Source of the DNA: Craspedostauros australis
Lineage: Eukaryota; Bacillariophyta; Bacillariophyceae; Mastogloiales; Achnanthaceae
Direction of reading: 5' to 3'
Length of the DNA stretch: 64,000 nucleotides
NCBI GenBank assembly: GCA_026770025.1
Contig: JAMXDE010000010.1
Location: 1,860,001-1,924,000 of the forward strand
Shown here: piece by piece, positions 12,130 to 23,022 of the stretch
How the letters are laid out: every line of letters starts with the position of its first letter
Position numbering within the stretch: the stretch's first letter is position 1
Notes under the pieces: generated by a model
Told to the model about the DNA's origin: nothing
The model's input: the letters and a program-made list of their open reading frames with translations, nothing else
Databases searched by the model: none
Program-made: the position numbers and the translations under genes

Positions 12130-12821
12130 TTGACGGACTCGTGCGATTTCGCTGTGTACAATAACGGGACAATATGCGCAGCCGCACAGGAGCATGTCTG
12201 TCCGCAGGAGGTGGAGATATACGCCACTTCGTCCAAACAAAAACTGAACACCAGGAGCTCGACTGAAGCAGAACTCGTGGCAGTTGACAATGTCATGCCA
12301 CAAGTGTTATGGACACAGTATTTCCTGCAGGAGCATGTTATCGACCTTGGCCCCACAATCACTTATCAGGACAGCCAAGTGCAATGCTCCTGGAACAGAA
12401 CGGTCAAGGGTTAAGCAGCAAACGGACTCGTCACATCAACATGCGATTCTTCTTTGCCACAGATCGAATCGAAAAAGGAGACATCACCATCCAGTACTGT
12501 CCAACAGATGTCATGCTCGGAGACTTCTTCACGAAGCCACTCCAGCGAACCAAATTCAGAACATTCCGAGACACTATCCTCAACCACCATACTGGTGATG
12601 TCATCAAGGGCAAGTCATACAAGGAAGCCTTGGTGGGATCAAAGGAGTGTGTTGGGGAAGACACCTACATTCCCGGTCTACCTGTGGTTTCGGGACATCC
12701 TGACGAAGACCAGACCAGGCAAGGAAAACCAACCGAGACCACACAACCACTGTGCCAGGTCAGCAAGAAGATCACAGCAGCAACAAGTAACAACAAAAGA
12801 GAGAGCAAACAAACACCATAA
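12130..12821 (+). mobile_element. Ty1/copia retrotransposon remnant: RNase H region, frameshifted
   Basis: The stretch encodes recognisable pieces of a copia-type RNase H and polyprotein C-terminus: IYATSSKQKLNTRSSTEAELVAVD (in the first frame, near 12216-12290), then RTRHINMRFFFATDRIEKGDI and VMLGDFFTKPLQ in another frame. The frame changes near 12210 and again near 12378, where one adenine appears to be missing, so the fragment cannot encode an intact enzyme. No reverse transcriptase, integrase or gag domain is visible upstream, so only the 3' end of an element remains. An LTR could begin near 12921 (TGTTG), but I see no matching second LTR. The fragment ends about 120 bp before the second peroxidase duplication unit. 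Elements of this family are common in diatom genomes. Confidence 0.8.
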
Positions 12822-12939
12822 AAATCAATTGTAACTATCTGATTAGCCAAACATACGATCACACAGCATCGTCTGGAACTGTCCTTCGGCTCAAAGCCGG
12901 GTAGAGACTGGCAGGAACGCTGTTGTAACAACAGGACGA

Positions 12940-14815
12940 GAAAATGGGAGTGGCCGAACATCCGCCAATGTTCGATTGTTGTCCGATACAACATACATGG
13001 TCCGTTATCACAGTAAGAACACAGATGGAGTTACTGTAAATGGTATATTCTAACTATATCAAGTATACCATGTTCACCGAACCAAGGTGTTGTCCAACTT
13101 CGCGCATCTGGAGATGCAGTGCGACAAGGCGCAGCAGCCGCCGTGATCAAGCAAATAGAAGGAGATACCCAATGGATTGAGCGGCTACAACAGCGCTCAG
13201 CTGGACCACTGGCGATGCGGATGGAGGGGCGGCTGCATTTCCAGAAGGTAAACCGACCTCCAGCAATTCGGTTGTATTGATACCGTTGTTCACCATCTTT
13301 TCGAACACGTTGCGGAAGTCCTCCAACCACAGAGCTCCGTTGCTCGCGTATTCGGCAAGCTTGGCACTGGTGCTCGCGCTGGCGCAGTTAGAAGCGCCAA
13401 GGTTTGCGGTGGTGCCGGCGAAGTTGCAGGTCACGAAGCCATTGGGATCCATGGACCCAGCGAAGTCGTACGCCAGTGCGAGATCGGCATTGAGGAAGAA
13501 GTCGTCATCGCCTCCACCGTTACGTTCCCAGATGGCATTGCCATTGGCAGCAACTTCGATGTCAAAGTTTCCGTCGAGTACACGGCGCAAGAATTCATTG
13601 TCCAATGTTGTTTCATCCTGCACCCATTCACCGTCCACCAAACCGGAGTTTTCCTCGTTGAGCTCTCCGCTGCGTTGATGGTCGAATGGATAGATGGAAG
13701 CATGGGCGCACATGTACATGCACACAGTGTTGGATTGAGAGATGATGCGAGAACAATGGTGAGCGAGGTTGTTTGCGCTTGCATACTGTGTATCTCATTC
13801 GACAATCGCAACCACAGCCGCAGCCGCAGCACACCCTCACGCGAAGGCAGCACCTCAAACTTACAGCGTATGTGCGCCCATGATTGCTACAGTCTCGTCA
13901 GCGTCGAAGTTGAAGTGCTGCCGGAAGTATTCGAGCAGTTGTTCGGTGGTGAGGTTCACTCCTGGCAGCTCTCGTTCTGGACCGGCTGTCTCGCTGAAGC
14001 CAGCAGCGTCGCATGTCGGTCGACCGTACACCTCGAAACGGTAGTCGAACTTGGTTCTGGGTTGCATCGTTTCCGCGGCCGTCATCCCAGCCACCGCCCA
14101 CACATCGGTACGGGTGAGGTATTGAGAATACTTTGTCACAAATGGGCGGAGAGCCTCGATTGGGGCTAGCAATCCATTGTTGTCTTGGTTGTTTAGGTTG
14201 ATGCACCCGTCACACATGTCGACGCAGTCATGGAAGATGAGACGGACCAGCTGCGGTCCAAGACGCTCGCTGCTTCGGACCATCTCACCGACTTCGTATC
14301 GAAGCGAGTCGACTGCGTCCCTTGGGGCGTCGAAGTCCAGCGGGGTGCCATCGTCGCCAGTGGCTCGGCTGGATGCATCGCCGTCAGTGCTCTGGGAATC
14401 GGAACTTCCACGTCTTCTACTACGGTGCAAAGCACGGCCACCATGAACGGATCCGTCGTTCACATGCATGGCATCGTCTGCGCACGGTGCGGCAGCATCC
14501 GTGTCATGAGGGTTGTCGCCGCCTGTGGTGTATCCGAGGTATGGGCATGCGTGTGCGACGGCAATGGTTGCGAGGAAAGTTGCGAGGCTGATCTTCATCT
14601 TGGATTTAGGTAGTTTGTGTGCGTGTTTGCTTTTGCTTTGGATGTTTGTTTGCCTGTGTGCTCGTTGGTTTGATTTGCTTTTGATTTTGCAAATGATTGG
14701 TTTTGTGAGATGAGACTGTGATCGAGATGCCCTCATCGGAATCAATCAGTGTCTCGCGCAGGATGATGGGCCGCATCTCGACGTCTTGTGTACGAACTGT
14801 GTAATCACTTATGCA
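12940..14815. repeat. Tandem duplication unit, copy B
   Basis: This is the counterpart of 8931-10815: the same order of 3' flank, exon 2, intron, exon 1 and 5' leader, without internal indels across the gene. The left edge lies close to the copia remnant. The 5' leader has a shorter CTTTTG microsatellite than copy A and begins to diverge at about 14815. Confidence 0.85.
13147..14598 (-). CDS. Secreted plant-type heme peroxidase, copy B (two exons)
   Basis: Exons 14598-13865 and 13669-13147 are separated by a 195-nt GT-AG intron that is nearly identical to that of copy A; the product is again 418 aa. It keeps the signal peptide, distal Arg/His (RLIFHDC), CVDMCDGC cluster, proximal IMGAHTL and hydrophobic C-terminal tail. 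About 20 residues differ from copy A, concentrated in the low-complexity segment after the signal peptide (HRSRRRGSSDSQ against HRGGRRGSFDSQ) and just after the splice (GEWVQDETT against GVWVEDKLT). The heme pocket is unchanged, so both copies look functional. Loss of the glycosylation sequon NAT (NAA here) near the tail is one change that could alter processing. The tandem arrangement suggests a recent dosage increase or early divergence. Confidence 0.93.
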
Positions 14816-15628
14816 CATGAGCATACCTGTGAGATGTCGCAGGAAGTGGAACGACTTGGCACGATCGAAGCGAAAGCGTTGAGTTTCGTTGTCTCGCTGT
14901 TGTGCGAGTAGCGTGATCGATGATACAAGTACGAATATGTCCAAGTCTCAGTACTCCTGTTCGTACTCCTGTTCGTAGCCGTAGTCGTAGAACATGAACC
15001 AAAATCCACACGATCCCCAGCCTTGCACAAACGTCGCTATCGAAGAAAGTGCCGACATCCAGTCGCAGTTGCGATTCATGTGATGAGATGGTAGAACTTG
15101 AGGCGCAGTCCAATGAAGAACAACGCAGATGTTGGAGGAATTGGGGCTTTGCTTCCGCAACGCAAACAAAAAGCGTGTCTGGCCTTCGCCTACAGCAACG
15201 CCTGCATTGCATGTGTCGACTTCACCTGTTGCCCAAACGTGATGAGGATTGAAATTCTGACACGATTCCGCATGTTGCTGGTCACGTTAAATTGAGAAAC
15301 CACATGAATCGTACCAAAAGTGGCCGAAGAGAAGAATGCGCCTTTTTCAGTCGTGTTCAGTCTCTCCGCGTCGCGTTCTCTTGTGAACAGGCTCTAGATT
15401 AGTCTACCTATCCATCAGTCTACCAACGGCAGCACCAACACAAACAGTTGCATCTCTTCATGTGTTCACGTCTTCATCTCCATCGTGTGTATTATACGAG
15501 AATCTAGAGCCAAGCTCTGCGTGTCGCGATTAGGAGTAGAAGTAGAAGTAGGTGCGCGAAAGATACCGATGGGATTATGGATCTACTCCCAGCGGCATGA
15601 AACATTATTAATGGCGGCGCTGAAGGCT
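14816..15628. other. Intergenic spacer between peroxidase B and FPGS
   Basis: I see no gene. The stretch contains the promoter side of peroxidase B and the 3' flank of the folylpolyglutamate synthase gene. A short tandem repeat of GTACTCCTGTTC units occurs near 14950-14985, followed by GTAGTCGTAG repeats, and a GTAGAA repeat lies near 15535-15552. Confidence 0.5.
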
Positions 15629-17359
15629 TCATGATGCAAGAGTGTATCCATCGACGGATGCCTCATGCCACTGTATCTCTTCCAACAGTGCACCGACCAG
15701 GTATAACGAGCCAGTGACGAGGATCTCCATCCGCGCGCCGGTTTCCTGCTGCAGCTCCTGCCAGATCTCTTTGGAGTTCTTGTCGGATACAACGGCGCAA
15801 TCGCTGTCAGCGGTTGGCCGTTCGATGTGATTCCAGAGCGAGGCCAATGTGTGCTGCCATCGATTGGTCGGCGTTTCGTCGTTGGTGATCTTGCTGCCGT
15901 CAATGGTCATTCCGTGCTTGGCGAGTATTTCCCTCGCCGTAGGAGGTGTGACGGGTGATGGCCGGTGTGCTTTGGCGGGGCAAAAGTACACCCTCTGCCA
16001 ACCAATGGAGGAAAGCAGCTGCAACAATTCCAACGGATCTCTCTCGTGACTGCAGTTGAAGATGAGGATGGCCCTGCTTGTGTTGGGATGTGATGCACCG
16101 TGAACTGGCTTGCCGACTGTTTGTTCGAACCATTGCTTTGTTGCTGCCATCGATTGGATGGTGTGAGAACCATCAAGTCTCAACGTGATCCTGTCGGTTG
16201 CCTCTACGGTCTGGCAACGTGCAGGCCATGTCACCTGAGTCAACGCATCGATGAATTTTCCGTCGCTGTCATCGCGATTTCGATTGCCGCAGCCTTCGCT
16301 ACCGTTGGCTGCGGCATCTTCGCATAAATGGAGCGCCAGTTCAGCGTTGCCGTACTGGTGCTCACCTGCCAATCCAAACACGGCTCTTGCTTTGGCCAAA
16401 AGTTGCCGCACCCGCCGACCTTGCGCATCCACCATCTTGAGGGACGCGCCTGCTCCTTCATTGCGAGCGCAGTTTCGAAACATGGACACGACATCGTCCA
16501 TGTTGCTGTCCAAGCAGTAGCATGATTTGCTCGATGCGTGTCCCGTGGCATTTGGTGAGCTGATTTCCTCATCTGCAGGGGGCCTGGGCGTGACGGTGTG
16601 ACCATCCTTCTTCTGTGCGAATATGCCACCCTTCTCCCACGCGATTTCTGGAAGCGTCGAGCCAAGGATGCGCGTGTGGTCGAAGTCCAGCAGCGTCACG
16701 CCACACACGGATCTTCTGTGGCCTTCGATCGTGTCCAGTATATTGGTTGCGTCGTATCGACCACCCATCCCGACCTCCAAGACGATAACATCCAGCTTTG
16801 GCTGCACCTTCGTGAAGATGTACATCGCCACCAGCGTCAGCATTCGGAAGTACCCTGGTAGCACTGGGAGACCGTCATCGTCTGAGCTACCGGCAGCATC
16901 TTCAGCTGAGGTGCCATGTGCCTCCAATCTGCGCCGTACTGTCCAGTAGGCATCGCCGAACACCTCCTTGGACACCAGCTTCCCGTCCAGCCGGATTCGT
17001 TCGCGGATGTCCACCAAGTGCGGACTAGTAAACAGACCGGTTCTGCACGCATAGGTTCGGCGGAGGATACTCTCGCAAATGCAGGCTGTCGAACCCTTCC
17101 CTTTCGTCCCTGTGATGTGGATGACTTTGGAAAATGGAGGTTTGGAGTCGGCGATAGTAGTGCTGGTGGTGCTGCTGCTGCCGGTACCTTGTGGAGGAGA
17201 TTGGTGCAGGCTCGCGAGTCCAATTCGGTCCAGATATGTTCTCATGTCCTGCACCGTCTTCGTCCTCCGTGCCGCTGCCCTCTTAATCTCATCCTTGCCA
17301 CGCGCCTGATGGGTGCCCGAGAACAGCGCGTCGACGGCTGCCTGGTAAGACTTATCCAT
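15629..17359 (-). CDS. Folylpolyglutamate synthase (Mur ligase family)
   Basis: A single exon of 576 aa. It starts with MDKSYQAAVDAL, which resembles the usual N-terminal helix of FPGS (SYxxALxxL), and continues with the ATP-binding P-loop HITGTKGKGST, the folate-site segment GLFTSPHLVDIRERIRLDG, and LEVGMGGRYDATN with the metal-binding Glu. LLDFDHTRILGSTLPEIAWEKGGI is the Mur-ligase central histidine region, and LRLDGSHTIQSM corresponds to the C-domain DGAHT motif. The enzyme adds glutamates to reduced folates, retaining them for one-carbon metabolism. The length is normal for eukaryotic FPGS, with acidic and low-complexity insertions. The frame is open 150 nt upstream of this ATG without another ATG, so an upstream exon could add a targeting peptide. 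I take the protein as cytosolic. Confidence 0.93.
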   Translation of the reverse strand: MDKSYQAAVDALFSGTHQARGKDEIKRAAARRTKTVQDMRTYLDRIGLASLHQSPPQGTGSSSTTSTTIADSKPPFSKVIHITGTKGKGSTACICESILRRTYACRTGLFTSPHLVDIRERIRLDGKLVSKEVFGDAYWTVRRRLEAHGTSAEDAAGSSDDDGLPVLPGYFRMLTLVAMYIFTKVQPKLDVIVLEVGMGGRYDATNILDTIEGHRRSVCGVTLLDFDHTRILGSTLPEIAWEKGGIFAQKKDGHTVTPRPPADEEISSPNATGHASSKSCYCLDSNMDDVVSMFRNCARNEGAGASLKMVDAQGRRVRQLLAKARAVFGLAGEHQYGNAELALHLCEDAAANGSEGCGNRNRDDSDGKFIDALTQVTWPARCQTVEATDRITLRLDGSHTIQSMAATKQWFEQTVGKPVHGASHPNTSRAILIFNCSHERDPLELLQLLSSIGWQRVYFCPAKAHRPSPVTPPTAREILAKHGMTIDGSKITNDETPTNRWQHTLASLWNHIERPTADSDCAVVSDKNSKEIWQELQQETGARMEILVTGSLYLVGALLEEIQWHEASVDGYTLAS

Positions 17360-20096
17360 GAGCAGCTCGTAGGTATGATATCTGCGAGTGCGCGTGTCTC
17401 TCGGCTTGTGGTGCTTCGGACTAAAGAAATGGAAATGGACCAGGAAAGCTCTGATACTGCGGACCTCTGAGAAATGATGTGAAATGTGATCCGGCGAGGC
17501 TCTGGCCACCCTCTTTGTCTGCGAGTGGCGGCGTTACGAGAGGCACATCACATCGCATCGTCCCAGACCAACTGCTTGCGCCATCGTTCTTTGTTGACAT
17601 CGGTTGGCGATGATGGGCTCTTGGGTTGGCGTCAATTTACTCGAAGTAGTCGGAGATATCGCGTCAGTGAAAAACCTCATTTCTTGGAGCCATTTGCCCA
17701 TCAGCAACGTTGGCGCTAACAACGTGTTCGCGACAGAAACCGAAGCCAAGGGACCTTGAGAGACGTTGGCGGACGATCTCCGAGTATCAATACTTGTTGT
17801 CTTCGTTAGTCGAAGGGTGTGCCGTGCTGGTCCATCTCGCGAGTAGTCGTACCGCACAAAGAGGCGCTTATTGCACACCCGCTTTGCGCCGGAGTTTTGC
17901 GAGGACGGGTACTTGTGCGGACACTGTGTGCGTGCGTACATCTATTTGTATCACTTGTTGTTTGTGCCTCGGGAGTGGATTACACGTCGTTGCGGAGGTG
18001 ATGTGTTGCGCGACAGAAACAGACGGTTCTCCGAGGAGCTCGATTGCGGTCCAACCGATTGTCAGCCGGCTTGCGATCTTCGCGCACTGCCGTTCGCCGC
18101 GTGAACGAAGCTTGCACACAAGAACGCGTAGTCGTACTCCCAAAAGGCGAGGTGCTTGTGAACATTGGTGCCAACACGCACAGTAGCTGCCTGCTCGGGA
18201 AGGACGCAAATCGCATGGTGGAGCAGGCGGGGAATGTGCGAAGTTGGAGATGATGTGTGAGTTCCTGGTGCTGGCCAGGACTTTCGATGCTGGTACCTGG
18301 GATGTGTATTCGTAGCCTGGAGAGAAAAAATGCTCCGCTCAGTTGGTATGTATTGATGTAGCGTTCGCATCTGTTGCTTCTGCTGCACATGATGCCACAA
18401 TTCTGATCGCAGGAACTGTTGTGAATGGACGGCGGAAGCATTATTTAGCCGTTCATCCGTGAATCCCTTCGGGCAAACCATCCCTCGGTCCGCTGTGGCT
18501 TTGTCCACACGCGGACCAACGAAGCCTGCAGTCACGCCACCGCAAGGAATTGGGGAAGAGAATTGCTTCCGAAGCCTTCCACCTTCGTCCTTTGGTGATC
18601 TTGCGAGCAGCGGTACTCCCCAGGCATGATCGCACAAGTACCAATAGTCAGTGCGTCATTGGCCAGGGTGCAGATGGCCGCGTGGTAGTCCCCGACGGAA
18701 CGGTGGTCATCCTCGTGTCTCGCCAAGTTGGCTCACAAAGTTCTGCAGAGAAGCAGAAAAACACAGAAAATGAGGTCTCCCACTGCCAGATCGCAGCCTG
18801 CGTTTCAACTCACAAGAGAATAAGTAATTTTATCTACCACAGGAGTGTTAAAACGAGACCATGTCGTCATCGTGCGCATTGAACCGTTACTAAGAATGGG
18901 GCACAACGGAGCAGTAGAATCCAGTCGACACAAAAGAACGGAGGCCCGTAGCGCCTTGTTGCTGCCGACTCCGTCTTTCGTTATCACACTCCCGCGCGTA
19001 CTCCTTTGGTGTATTTGGTATCCCGCTCGTACTCGTGCTCGTGCTCGTGCTCGCGTTCGTCGTGTTCATCGTGTTCATCAGGTTCGTCCTCGCCCGTCGG
19101 TAGCTCGCAGCTGGTGTGAGCGCGAATGCGGTTGCCTGTGCGCTTTGTGCTGTGTTTGTGTGTCACATTTGAGACTGCGTCCAGATGGAGGTGGCAGATG
19201 ATGTATGGTACGAATGCGGCGCGGTGCAGTACGGTACGTGTGTCTCGTGTGGTGTGGTACACAACTTGCATGTGTTTGCACGAGTACCACACCATTGTCG
19301 CGGCAACACTGTGGTAAATGGTTCAGCTTTTTGGGGCTAACAGGTTACTCTTGCGGGGAATGTTTGCGACAACCACAACCTGTTTCGAACAGCTGTTTGA
19401 TTTTTCCATTGTGGGCAACAGATCAGAAAAAGCAGATGGCAATGGCGCACAGAACTGTTCCTCGGATACAATAAGGACAACCATCAATCACAACTGACAA
19501 TCATCAGCAGATTGCCAACAATAACGCTGCAACACCGCCACTTTTTGCTTTCAAAACCAAACTTCGTGCTCGTTGTAGAGACAGAGGCTGTCAGGACCGC
19601 AGCATACGATCATCGGCGATTTCAGTACCAGGCTGTGACGTTGGTGGACTCGAAGTGACTCGGAGTGACTAGCGGTGGTCGACAACAGACAAGTGAGCCA
19701 ACAACATCGCAGGCAACGAGCAGTGGAAAGCAACCATACAAGCAATAGCCCAACTGATCCAAACAATTCGAAGAGCCCAGCATTGGCCAAGGAGCCGAGC
19801 AATACGGCCAAAAGACGCAAGCAGAGCGCATATCAGTCTTCCTCGGCGTATGCGCCTGCAAAGAGTGAATCAAGAACGCGCCTGGACCAAGCATCTACAA
19901 TAGCAACAAACACGACCGAACACGCACACATCCGAAAGTGCACAAGCCAAGGAACTAAGAGCGAAGAGCGAAGAGCAAAGCACACAGACCAAAGATCGCA
20001 CCAACCATACTGGTACGCCGCAGTGAAGATACTGAGTTGTGCAGGTGGATTGCCAAGCAACGGGCGTCCCAAAGTGTGACAAGTACAGGCACGAAC
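17360..20096. other. Long intergenic region without a supportable gene
   Basis: This stretch of about 2.7 kb has many overlapping short open frames on both strands but none with a recognisable domain. Its left part should hold the FPGS promoter and its right part the promoter and leader of the CRAL-TRIO-like gene that starts at 20097. A tandem run of CTCGTG/TTCATCGTG units lies at about 19025-19085. An open frame at 19675-20079 is rich in Ser, Gln and charged residues and probably belongs to the leader. A minus-strand open frame at 18062-18637 looked possible but has no family resemblance. Confidence 0.4.
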
Positions 20097-22988
20097 ATGA
20101 AGGCACCATCAGGAGACTCGGATCGAGGCTCCCCGCAGAGGCCGACAAGAGCACAACACTGCCACGATGAAGGCGAGAATGACAGTCCTGGTGTGATCAG
20201 TGGTCACATCCAACAGCTGGATAACCTTCTAAATGCTATGAGCGACAACGAAAGGGAGTCGTACGAGCAAGCATGTGCCAACAACGCTGCTTTGAGGACT
20301 GATCTACGAATGCGGATGAAGTTCCTGCGAGCGGAAGACTTCCAGTACGGGCTTGCGGCCCATCGTCTGACGCAGTACTTCGACACCATCAAGGAGCTGT
20401 TTGGTGCTGAATGTTTGGGAGAGGAGATAGCGCTATCCAATCTTTCCCAGCAGGACCAAGAAGCGCTGTGCTCGGGTGCGCTGCAAGTACTCCCGCAGCC
20501 AGATCATCTTGGCAGGACAGTCGTATTCTTCCACGAAACTGCCAGCATGCACACAAACCGAGAGAGTATGGTAAGTGTGGTCGCATTGACCTGGATGCCA
20601 TCTTGTTTGCACAAATATGACCAAGCCCAGATGCCGGAGTCATTCCATGCTACTCCTGCTGTGATCCATCGACACACGACCATGCATGGGTGATGTTATG
20701 CATGACACTGCATCTGCGTTTGCATCCGCACATGCAGATGCGTCTGTGCATCAGGCTGCGGATGTGCTTGCACGTGAATCTGCACAATCATTTGCTCCTG
20801 TTCCATTTTCATTTCCACAAGTTGATCCATGTGCATGTACATGTGCATACGTACATGCACATGAGCGTATGTGAGAGGGACGAGAAAGCACCACCTGAAT
20901 GGCTTTGGGGGTTGGTCTCGCAACTTCGCGCTGCACTGTAATTCCAACATCTTGAGCATGATCTGACACTTTGCAACTTTGCCCTTCCACTTCCACCTTG
21001 CACTTTGGCACTTGCGACGATGACGAATCTACTTTCTCACGATGCGTATGACACGACCGCGACGTTGCGGCAACTTCACAAACGACCAGATGCGCGCTGC
21101 ATTCTACGTGCTGGATGTGATCTCAAGAGATGCAAGTCTTCAGCGCGATGGTATTGTGCGTGTGCGATACGATGTCGGAACACAAGTATCGAATCGCTTC
21201 GACCTTGATCTGTTCCTCAAGATGGAGAAATTTTTCAGGTTTGCCGCTCCTGTGAAGGTGCGAGAGCTTCATCTCATCCACGGTGAGCTGATGTCGCTTG
21301 ACGCGATGGCATTTCTATACGAATCAGTACTCTCCGATGCTGCCAAGGCGACGCTACGCGTCCATCTCAGTAAGTACGAGCATCGATGCGAGCAACAATG
21401 AATGGCTTTTCGCAACAGCTTTCAATCTTGGGACTTTGCCACTCTCCTGACATGTGCTGACCTGACAGCTACTGACAATCGTTGCCTTGTCCTCGATTCG
21501 CACTTCTCCCCTGCCATCTGTTACCGCCACACGTCACACACTGCGATGGCCACGCGTTGGACTACATTATGGCATGCACCATCAACCTCCGCCGAATGCA
21601 TCATTTCCTTCTTACTAGACTCCAACGCTGATTTTGCATCCCGGTTGGAAACCTTCGGTGTCCCACCAACAGCACTTCCGGTCGATATGGCGGGTAGACT
21701 CAGAGTTGAAAATCATGTAGCATGGATAGCTATCAGGCGTGCAACTGAAATCAGCAATGCTCCCGAAACGCAGCTGGCATATTCCATGCAATTTGGTCAG
21801 CAGCAGCAGCCTCGGTTCTTCGCGCAACCGATGGATGTCGAACCCATCGCACGCCAGGTCTATCAACCTTCAGCCACAGCAACAGCTGTTGCGACTGATG
21901 TGCCGGCCACGTTGGTGTCAGCCAATACGCATCCAAGGTTGGGAAGGAGTACCATGCTGTCATCATTCATCTCCGCAGACCATGCTTTGCCCGCTTCTGT
22001 TGTTGCCGGGCCGGTGGATCCGGGCTTCCGTCAAGGCAGCGACGATGGAAGTTCGAATAGAACTCAGCCCGGTGTTGTCCCGCTCTCTTGGATGTCAGAC
22101 GATATGGCATTGTCGGCATACCAATCAACTCTGCGCCGGCAAATTGAAGCCTTTGCGGCCACGACCACCGATGTCCAGTTCAATGCATCCCGCACAGCCA
22201 GAGCAATCCTGGAAGGTCAGGTCGGGCTGAGATGCCGGCATTGCTCGCACCTCCCAGAATACAGACGAGCTGCTGGGGCTGTCTACTATCCCGGTACGTA
22301 CAAAAGTGCTCTGAAGTCTTGATCAACTGCGTCTTCCTGCGCTCTTCTATTGCATACTACCTACGAGTACATTTTGTGCCATCAGCATGATTTGCAACGG
22401 CCGAGCTGAAGTACCATGCGACGGCAGATGCATTCTACTTGTATTGAAACATGCACACGGACACGCGCGTGCGTGGTACCGTGGTATTTCATGCTGATGG
22501 GAAGACGTCATGCCTGTCTAAAATGTGGTGGCTCAATTCTGCGCATCATTTCCTCACAAATCGATCACCTTGGAATGCACACCCCTCCTCAACAATTCAC
22601 TGACCATATCCAACCGGACGAATACATTGCGGCAATACCCAACTTCATCCTCATTCTGATTGCAATGGGACTCCGATACAAATATCGATGGCGCGAAAAA
22701 CACCAATGCTACGTACGCATGACAGGATCACTGGACATGCTGTACCAGGCAGCTCAGAATCTTGCCAAGAATCATCTCTGTGGCGGTTGCCACGAGATCC
22801 GCACCGATGTCCAAGATCTCTTGATACGATTGAGGGACGATAAGCGGCGGGCATCGTCGGGGAAGGAGTATTGGAAGAGGACAGCGAAGTGCCGTGGGAT
22901 CACGGAAGCAAACGGGCGGTTGTGGTTTGAAAAGGTGGTCGAACCTCCACGCGATGATACCACGCTATCACAGTCGGAAAACACATAG
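20097..22988 (+). CDS. Diatom-type CRAL-TRIO-like protein with C-terminal CRHC region (four exons)
   Basis: Exons 20097-20570, 21090-21369, 21619-22293 and 22726-22988 give 563 aa. All introns (519, 249 and 432 nt) are GT-AG, and frame is kept at each junction. Exon 1 has AAHRLTQYF and ALCSGALQVLPQPDHLGRTVVFF, exon 2 has AFYVLDVISRD and the sheet-helix unit ending LRVHL, and exon 3 opens with SRLETFGVPPTALPV. This order matches SEC14/CRAL-TRIO-like proteins that I recall as numerous in diatoms. The C-terminal third has GQVGLRCRHC, GAVYYP and, across the last splice, SLDMLYQAAQNLAKNHLCGGC, a second module with paired cysteines. Lipid binding is inferred from the fold. The function of the CRHC module is unknown. 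The start follows a long leader without other clear ATGs in the right context. Confidence 0.8.
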
Positions 22989-23022
22989 TTGGCACAACGA
23001 GTACATAGTTGGCACAACGAGT
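22983..23022. repeat. 20-bp direct repeat across the stop codon of the CRAL-TRIO-like gene
   Basis: The unit ACATAGTTGGCACAACGAGT occurs twice in perfect tandem (22983-23002 and 23003-23022), followed by a partial third start (ACATA). The first unit contains the TAG stop of the gene at 22986-22988. It is probably a small slippage duplication in the 3' UTR. Confidence 0.9.

Noticed and set aside
12921-13080. Left edge of a copia LTR at the TGTTG near 12921
   Set aside because: Most of the following sequence is shared with copy A as peroxidase 3' flank, so it is better explained as part of the duplicated unit; no second LTR or target-site duplication was found.
18062-18637. Minus-strand open frame of 191 codons upstream of the FPGS gene
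   Set aside because: No recognisable domain, overlaps open frames of similar size on the opposite strand, and sits in a region without other gene signals.
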